Assembly (NCBI GenBank): GCA_002366545.1
Contig: DFBH01000069.1
Location: forward strand, 1-38,026
DNA from: Candidatus Oleimmundimicrobium americanum
GTDB taxonomy: Bacteria; Actinomycetota; Aquicultoria; UBA3085; Oleimmundimicrobiaceae
DNA: 38,026 nucleotides
Direction: 5' to 3'
Of this stretch, positions 33,673-38,026 are shown piece by piece. A model generated the notes under the pieces. That model did no database searches, was not told the DNA's origin, and saw only the letters and a program-made list of their open reading frames with translations. Position numbers and translations under genes: made by a program. Every line of letters begins with the position of its first letter. Positions within the stretch are counted from its first letter, which is position 1.

Positions 33673-35358
33673 TTGAAAGAGAATTTGGCAGAACTTGTAA
33701 CTGATGCTATTTCACAGGCAAAAAAGGTGGGAGAGATATCGTTTTCATATGATGTAAAGCCGTTTTTTGAACATCCAAAGGATAAGACACATGGTGATTG
33801 GGCTACAAACGTGGCGATGGTTTTAGCAAGTCAAGCCAATCTGTCTCCTCGAAAAGTAGCTGATTTCATAGTTAAACATCTCAATGATAAGCAGCATTTT
33901 CTTTCAAAAGTTGAAATAGCCGGGCCGGGGTTTATTAATTTTTATTTAAGCGATAAATGGTTTAGAGGCGTTTTAAAGGAAATAAAAGAAAAGAGTGAAA
34001 AATTCGGCTATTTTGATATGGGTTACGGCAAAAAAGTTCTAATAGAATTTGTGAGTGCGAATCCGGTTGGTCCGTTGCACGTTGGTCACGGGCGTTGGGC
34101 CGCTGTGGGGGATGCCCTTGCTAATTTAATGACAGCAGCCGGCTACAATGTTGCCCGGGAATTTTATATTAACGATTACGGGAATCAAATGAGAATATTT
34201 GGTGATTCGGTTGCGGCAAGATATGTTGAATTTTTGGGTGAGGAAGTTGCTTTCCCTGAAGATGGTTATCGAGGAGAATACATTAAGGAGATAGCACAGG
34301 AGATTGTCGAGAAGGAAGGAGACAAGCATTTTGCTCTCTCCTCTTCGGAGAGGAGCAAGATATTTAGAAAAATTGCTTATCGTCAAGTGTTGGCTCATAT
34401 TAAAAAGGTTCTCTTAACCATGGGGGTAAAGTTCGATGTTTGGTTTAGCGAAACTCCTTTGCATGATTCGGGTGCTATTGATGAAGCAATATCCGAGTTG
34501 CGAAAACAGGGCTACGTTTACAAGGAGAACGGAGCTCTATGGCTTAGAACTACCGATTTTGAGGACGACAAGGATAGGGTTCTTGTCCGCGAAAATGGGA
34601 AACCGACATATTTTGCTGCTGATATTGCCTATCATAAAAATAAATTAAATCGTGATTTTGATAAGTTGATTGATATCTGGGGAGCGGATCACCACGGCTA
34701 TGTTAAGAGAGTTGAGGCAGCCATCCAAGCTTTGGGATATCCGAAAGAAAAACTTGAGATTATCATTGGACAACTTGTTAATCTGTGGCGGGGTGGAGAA
34801 TTGGTTCGTATGTCTAAAAGAACCGGAGAGATGGTTACCCTGGAGGAACTTTTACAAGAAGTGGGTTCCGATGCAGCTCGTTATTTTTTTCTTATGAGAA
34901 GTACGAATACAGCGCTTGATTTTGATATAGAATTGGCCAAGAGCCAATCCAGTGACAATCCCGTTTATTATGTCCAATATGCTCATGCGAGAATCTGTAA
35001 CATCCTTAAATTTGCCGAGGAAAAAAGTTTTTCTCTTCCTAACATCGAGGATGTTAATTTTAATCTGTTGTGTGAGGAATCTGAATTAGATTTAATGCGT
35101 AAACTAATGGAGTTCGAAGAGGTTATTGAGGTTTCCGTGCGGAAGTTGATCCCTTTCCGTTTAACCAAGTATGCTGAGGAACTGGCCTCTTTATTTCATG
35201 TCTTTTACACTAAATGTCGTGTGATAAACGATGATTCTGCTTGTCAGCAAGCGGATGTTGAATTGAGCAAGGCCAGGCTCATTTTGGTGGATTGTGTTCG
35301 TCAGGTTTTAAATAATGTTTTAAATCTTATGGGCATAAGTGCTCCCAAGAAGATGTAG
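33673..35358 (+). CDS. argS: Arginyl-tRNA synthetase
   Basis: This class I synthetase charges tRNA-Arg. It has the HIGH-type HVGHGRWAAVGDAL preceded by FVSANPVGPL, REFYINDYGNQM, and the KMSKS-type RMSKRTGEMVTL, with a C-terminal helical anticodon-binding domain ending LNLMGISAPKKM. TTG 33673 is favoured by GGGAGGGG (33658-33665); the longer frame from GTG 33634 runs through the hairpin and is unlikely. 561 residues. The stop TAG begins a GC-rich repeat hairpin. Confidence 0.95.
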   Translation: MKENLAELVTDAISQAKKVGEISFSYDVKPFFEHPKDKTHGDWATNVAMVLASQANLSPRKVADFIVKHLNDKQHFLSKVEIAGPGFINFYLSDKWFRGVLKEIKEKSEKFGYFDMGYGKKVLIEFVSANPVGPLHVGHGRWAAVGDALANLMTAAGYNVAREFYINDYGNQMRIFGDSVAARYVEFLGEEVAFPEDGYRGEYIKEIAQEIVEKEGDKHFALSSSERSKIFRKIAYRQVLAHIKKVLLTMGVKFDVWFSETPLHDSGAIDEAISELRKQGYVYKENGALWLRTTDFEDDKDRVLVRENGKPTYFAADIAYHKNKLNRDFDKLIDIWGADHHGYVKRVEAAIQALGYPKEKLEIIIGQLVNLWRGGELVRMSKRTGEMVTLEELLQEVGSDAARYFFLMRSTNTALDFDIELAKSQSSDNPVYYVQYAHARICNILKFAEEKSFSLPNIEDVNFNLLCEESELDLMRKLMEFEEVIEVSVRKLIPFRLTKYAEELASLFHVFYTKCRVINDDSACQQADVELSKARLILVDCVRQVLNNVLNLMGISAPKKM

Positions 35359-35440
35359 ATGCCTCCCCGCCTGCCTACGTCTATGACCCGCTGCGGGTTG
35401 GCGGGGAGGCAGATAGCTTATAGCAGATGGCAAATAGCTA
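35356..35440 (+). repeat. GC hairpin repeat element (copy 4) at the argS stop codon
   Basis: GCCTCCCCGCC (35361-35371) pairs perfectly with GGCGGGGAGGC (35400-35410), with an inner CCCGC-TGC-GGGT hairpin in the loop. AGATAGCTTATAGCAGATGG words follow. The element begins on the argS stop. No T tract follows, so it is not a canonical terminator. Confidence 0.75.
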
Positions 35441-35734
35441 AAAACATAGAGCAGGGAATAAGTTAAGGGTATAGGGTAAAGGGAGCTGGCGACATAGTAA
35501 CATAGTGACTTAGAAACCAAGCAGCCACGTAGCCAAGAAACCAAGGGACCAGATAACTCTCGACTGATTGGATTAAGTGGAGATTAAATAGAGATTAGGT
35601 GGAAATTAAGTAGTAATTAAGTGGAAATTTCAAATTAATTACAATCAGTTACCATTAATTTTAATGAATCACCATAAATTACAATTAGTTTCAAAAGAGC
35701 AATCTCATAAGAAACGGTTGTCAGATAGTGTTCC
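35441..35734 (+). repeat. Intergenic repeat-word block continuing to nfo
   Basis: 35452-35552 is the inverted near-copy of 19543-19656 (AGGGTAAAGGGAGCTGGC, ACATAGTAACATAG, CCAAGGGACCAGA). 35571-35694 shares AT-rich words with 16538-16605 (GATTAAGTGGAGATTA; TAATTAAGTGGAAATT; ACAATTAGTTTCAA). A REP-like fragment GCAATCTCATAAG ends near 35711. No gene is seen. Confidence 0.7.
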
Positions 35735-35764
35735 AAAAAGTAACTTAAGACGAGGTTACTTTTT
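35735..35764 (+). terminator. AT-rich hairpin with T run just before nfo
   Basis: AAAAAGTAAC (35735-35744) and GTTACTTTTT (35755-35764) form a ten-pair hairpin with a 10-base loop. It could end upstream transcription or attenuate nfo, whose start is 21 bases away. Confidence 0.4.
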
Positions 35765-35785
35765 CTAAGATATGGATTGGTGGGT

Positions 35786-36631
35786 ATGAAATTTGGCTGT
35801 CATGTATCTATTGCAGGAAAGATATATTTGGCTGTGGATAGAGCCATTATTCGGGGTTGCGAAACGATGCAAATATTCTCGGGTAATCCTCGTGGCTGGA
35901 GAAGTCCTCAAGCTTTAGATGACGATATCTGTGAATTTAACTTCCGACGCAAAAAAGCCGGGATTGTTCCTCTGGCGATACATATGCCTTATCTTGCAAA
36001 TTTAGGTTCTCCGGATGCGAAGGTTCATTCAAAATCTGTAGAGGCGATGCTCGATTCAATCGAGCGGGCAAAAAAACTTAACGCCTCTTATCTTGTTTTT
36101 CACCCGGGCAGCCATAGGGGAATGGGAAAAAGGGATGGCCTTGTAAAAGTTGCCAAATCATTGAAAACTTTACTTTTAAGGTTTGATGATTCATTGAAGG
36201 TGCTTTTAGAAAATACCGCCGGTTCAGGTTATAGTCTGGGGAGTAGGTTTGAAGAAATTGCGTTTATTTTCAAAGAACTTAACTGGGATAAAAAACTTGG
36301 GATTTGTTTTGATACTTGTCATGCGTTGGCTGCGGGTTATGATGTATCCACAAAAGATGGTCTGGATGATACTTTAAAAGAATTGGACAGGGAGTTGGGG
36401 ATGGAGAGGTTGTTTTTAATTCACGCCAATGATTCCCTGAATCCGCTTAATTCCCGAGTAGACAGGCATGCAGATATCGGTAAGGGTTATATTGGGATAG
36501 ATGGGTTTAGAAGAATTGTTAATCACCCCATGTTAAAAAGTTTACCTTGCATACTTGAGACACCTCACATGAGTGAGGAAGATGATATAAGAAATTTGGA
36601 TTTAATAAGGAGTTTAGAAGAAAAGAATTAA
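35786..36631 (+). CDS. nfo: Endonuclease IV (AP endonuclease)
   Basis: This TIM-barrel enzyme (281 residues) cuts DNA at abasic sites during base-excision repair. Signatures are GCHVSIAGKIYLAVD at the start, MQIFSGNPRGW, the metal ligands in YLVFHPGSHRGMGK, VLLENTAGSGYSLGS, FDTCHALAAGYDV, HANDSLNPLNSRVDRHADIG and a final LETPHMSEED. ATG 35786 follows TTGGTGGG. It stands alone between argS and lysA. Confidence 0.95.
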   Translation: MKFGCHVSIAGKIYLAVDRAIIRGCETMQIFSGNPRGWRSPQALDDDICEFNFRRKKAGIVPLAIHMPYLANLGSPDAKVHSKSVEAMLDSIERAKKLNASYLVFHPGSHRGMGKRDGLVKVAKSLKTLLLRFDDSLKVLLENTAGSGYSLGSRFEEIAFIFKELNWDKKLGICFDTCHALAAGYDVSTKDGLDDTLKELDRELGMERLFLIHANDSLNPLNSRVDRHADIGKGYIGIDGFRRIVNHPMLKSLPCILETPHMSEEDDIRNLDLIRSLEEKN

Positions 36632-36716
36632 TTTTGACTCGTCAATATTTCCTATGTTAAACTGGGAAAACCTGATGTTGTGCATTAATTTATTTGAATT
36701 TTTTATGGAGGATTTT

Positions 36717-38026
36717 ATGGTTTTGCCTATAACTGCCGGGATAAATAAAGACAATCACCTTGAAATTGGGGGATGTGATGTGGTTGATCTTGCAAAGGTG
36801 TTTGGTACACCTCTTTTTGTGATGGATGAGGTGACCATAAGGACACAATGCAAGAAATATTTTTCCTCTTTTCAAAAGCTTAACAAAGATACCGAGGTAA
36901 TTTATGCGAGCAAAGCATTCATTTCTCTCGCAATGTGTCAAATTATCCAAGAAGAAGGGTTATCGCTGGATGTTTCTTCAGGCGGAGAACTTTATCTTGC
37001 AAAAAAAGCAGGTTTTCCACCTAAAAAGATTTTTATGCATGGCAACAATAAAACTCCTAAAGAATTAGATTTGGCTCTTGAAATGGGCATAGGTTGTATT
37101 GTGGTAGATAGCGAAAACGAATTGGAACGGCTGGATAAAATGGCGGCCGAAAAAGGAATTAATCCTGGGATAATGCTTCGGATAACCCCCGGGGTTAAAC
37201 CCTCTACCCACAACCATATACAGACCGGTCAAGTTGATTCTAAATTTGGTTTTGGGTTGGCTGATGGTGTAGCTTTAAAAGCAATAAAAAAAGCGTTGGA
37301 GTTTAAAAATGTGTATTTGAGAGGTCTTCATGTGCATATAGGTTCGCAGATATTTGCCTTGCATTCCTACACTAAAGCAATTGAAATAATAATGAATTTT
37401 GCCAAGCAGATACTTGATGAAACCGGTTTTAGTATTTCCGAAATCAATGTTGGCGGAGGTTTGGGCATAAAATATGAAGCAAAGGATGAGCCCTCCACGA
37501 TAGAGGAATATGCTAAAGTGATAGTCAAAGGGATTCAAAAAGAAGCTGAGAAATACGGTATGGTTTGTCCCAAGATTTTAGTTGAGCCCGGTCGCTCAAT
37601 AGTTGGAAATTCCGGTGTTACCCTGTATACGATTGGCACGATTAAAGAAATACCGGGCATCAGAACGTATATATCGGTGGATGGAGGAATGTCAGACAAT
37701 CTTCGTCCAATGCTTTACGGTGCCAAATACGAAGCTCTAATTGCCAATAAAGCTAACTTAAAACCTAAAGCGAAGGTTACCGTTGCGGGTAAACATTGTG
37801 AATCTGGAGACGTTTTAATCAAAGAGATTAAACTGTCCCCGGTTGAGGTGGGGGATATATTGTGTACACCTGCAACCGGTGCTTATGGATACATGATGGC
37901 AAATAACTACAATATGCAACCTCGACCAGCCGTAATTTTGGTAAAAGAGGGAAGGGCCGGGGAAATAATTAGACGTGAAACTTATGAGGATGTAGTGCGT
38001 TTGGAAAGGCCACTTAGATGGCAGAT
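36717..38026 (+). CDS. lysA: Diaminopimelate decarboxylase (3' end beyond window)
   Basis: This PLP enzyme converts meso-diaminopimelate to lysine. The PLP lysine is Lys66 in IYASKAF (most relatives have YAxKAN). LRGLHVHIGSQIF, VGGGLGIKYE and VEPGRSIVGNSG bind PLP phosphate. KHCESGDVL and the catalytic TGAYGYMMANNYN complete the active site. ATG 36717 follows TGGAGGA. The reading frame is open to the last base, with about 437 codons present and few missing. A weak promoter (TTGACT near 36634) may serve it. Proximity to argS is a gene order often seen in Actinobacteria. Confidence 0.95.
   Translation, partial: MVLPITAGINKDNHLEIGGCDVVDLAKVFGTPLFVMDEVTIRTQCKKYFSSFQKLNKDTEVIYASKAFISLAMCQIIQEEGLSLDVSSGGELYLAKKAGFPPKKIFMHGNNKTPKELDLALEMGIGCIVVDSENELERLDKMAAEKGINPGIMLRITPGVKPSTHNHIQTGQVDSKFGFGLADGVALKAIKKALEFKNVYLRGLHVHIGSQIFALHSYTKAIEIIMNFAKQILDETGFSISEINVGGGLGIKYEAKDEPSTIEEYAKVIVKGIQKEAEKYGMVCPKILVEPGRSIVGNSGVTLYTIGTIKEIPGIRTYISVDGGMSDNLRPMLYGAKYEALIANKANLKPKAKVTVAGKHCESGDVLIKEIKLSPVEVGDILCTPATGAYGYMMANNYNMQPRPAVILVKEGRAGEIIRRETYEDVVRLERPLRWQ

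Overview
All supported genes lie on the + strand of one AT-rich bacterial chromosome segment, mostly in tight operon-like runs. The content suggests a menaquinone-using anaerobe or microaerobe: a HepS/MenG/HepT-like quinone locus, a large extracellular multiheme c-type cytochrome, a Tat system, a b-type cytochrome, and NAD-dependent malate dehydrogenase with a two-subunit Fe-S fumarase. A deep-branching actinobacterial, Chloroflexota or Firmicutes-like lineage fits (argS close to lysA, a tmk-holB-ricT operon, an archaeal-type topoisomerase I), but this placement is inference only.

Layout. 1-7.6 kb holds a membrane-anchored TPR protein, a 1403-residue secreted protein with Ig/FN3-like modules and about 12-13 hemes, and a secreted LVIVD beta-propeller/PxKF gene that is interrupted by an in-frame TGA and lacks a normal start. 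7.6-8.4 kb holds a RelE-type toxin relic followed by an intact RHH antitoxin/RelE toxin pair. 8.5-12.8 kb is a prenyl/menaquinone operon: a non-catalytic prenyl-synthase paralogue, a B12-binding radical SAM enzyme, MenG and a catalytic polyprenyl synthase. 12.9-17.4 kb holds an S23-type four-helix protein, an amidohydrolase (possible aminodeoxyfutalosine deaminase), RseC, a Met-rich membrane protein, a TPR protein and a phosphoribosyltransferase. 17.4-19.4 kb is tatA-tatC-small membrane protein-cytochrome b, with a clear promoter and terminator. 19.7-29.0 kb holds archaeal-type topoisomerase I, a methyltransferase, mdh, fumarase alpha, an MFS transporter, fumarase beta, tmk, holB and ricT. 29.4-38 kb holds tRNA-Thr(CGT), a PQQ-like propeller fused to a multi-pass membrane domain, an HtrA protease, a winged-helix protein, argS, nfo and lysA (cut by the window end).

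Two themes stand out. First, three apparently intact genes (TPR, prenyl-synthase paralogue, MFS) have a ribosome binding site followed by ATA or ATT where the start should be, and a fourth (LVIVD) has ATAG there. Second, the larger intergenic gaps are built from a shared set of short repeat words: GC-rich hairpins whose copies begin at the TAG stop of the preceding gene, AT-rich words, and REP-like elements. One such word, TCCCGAC, forms a 7-bp tandem array inside the prenyl-synthase paralogue, at the place where the first aspartate-rich motif should lie.
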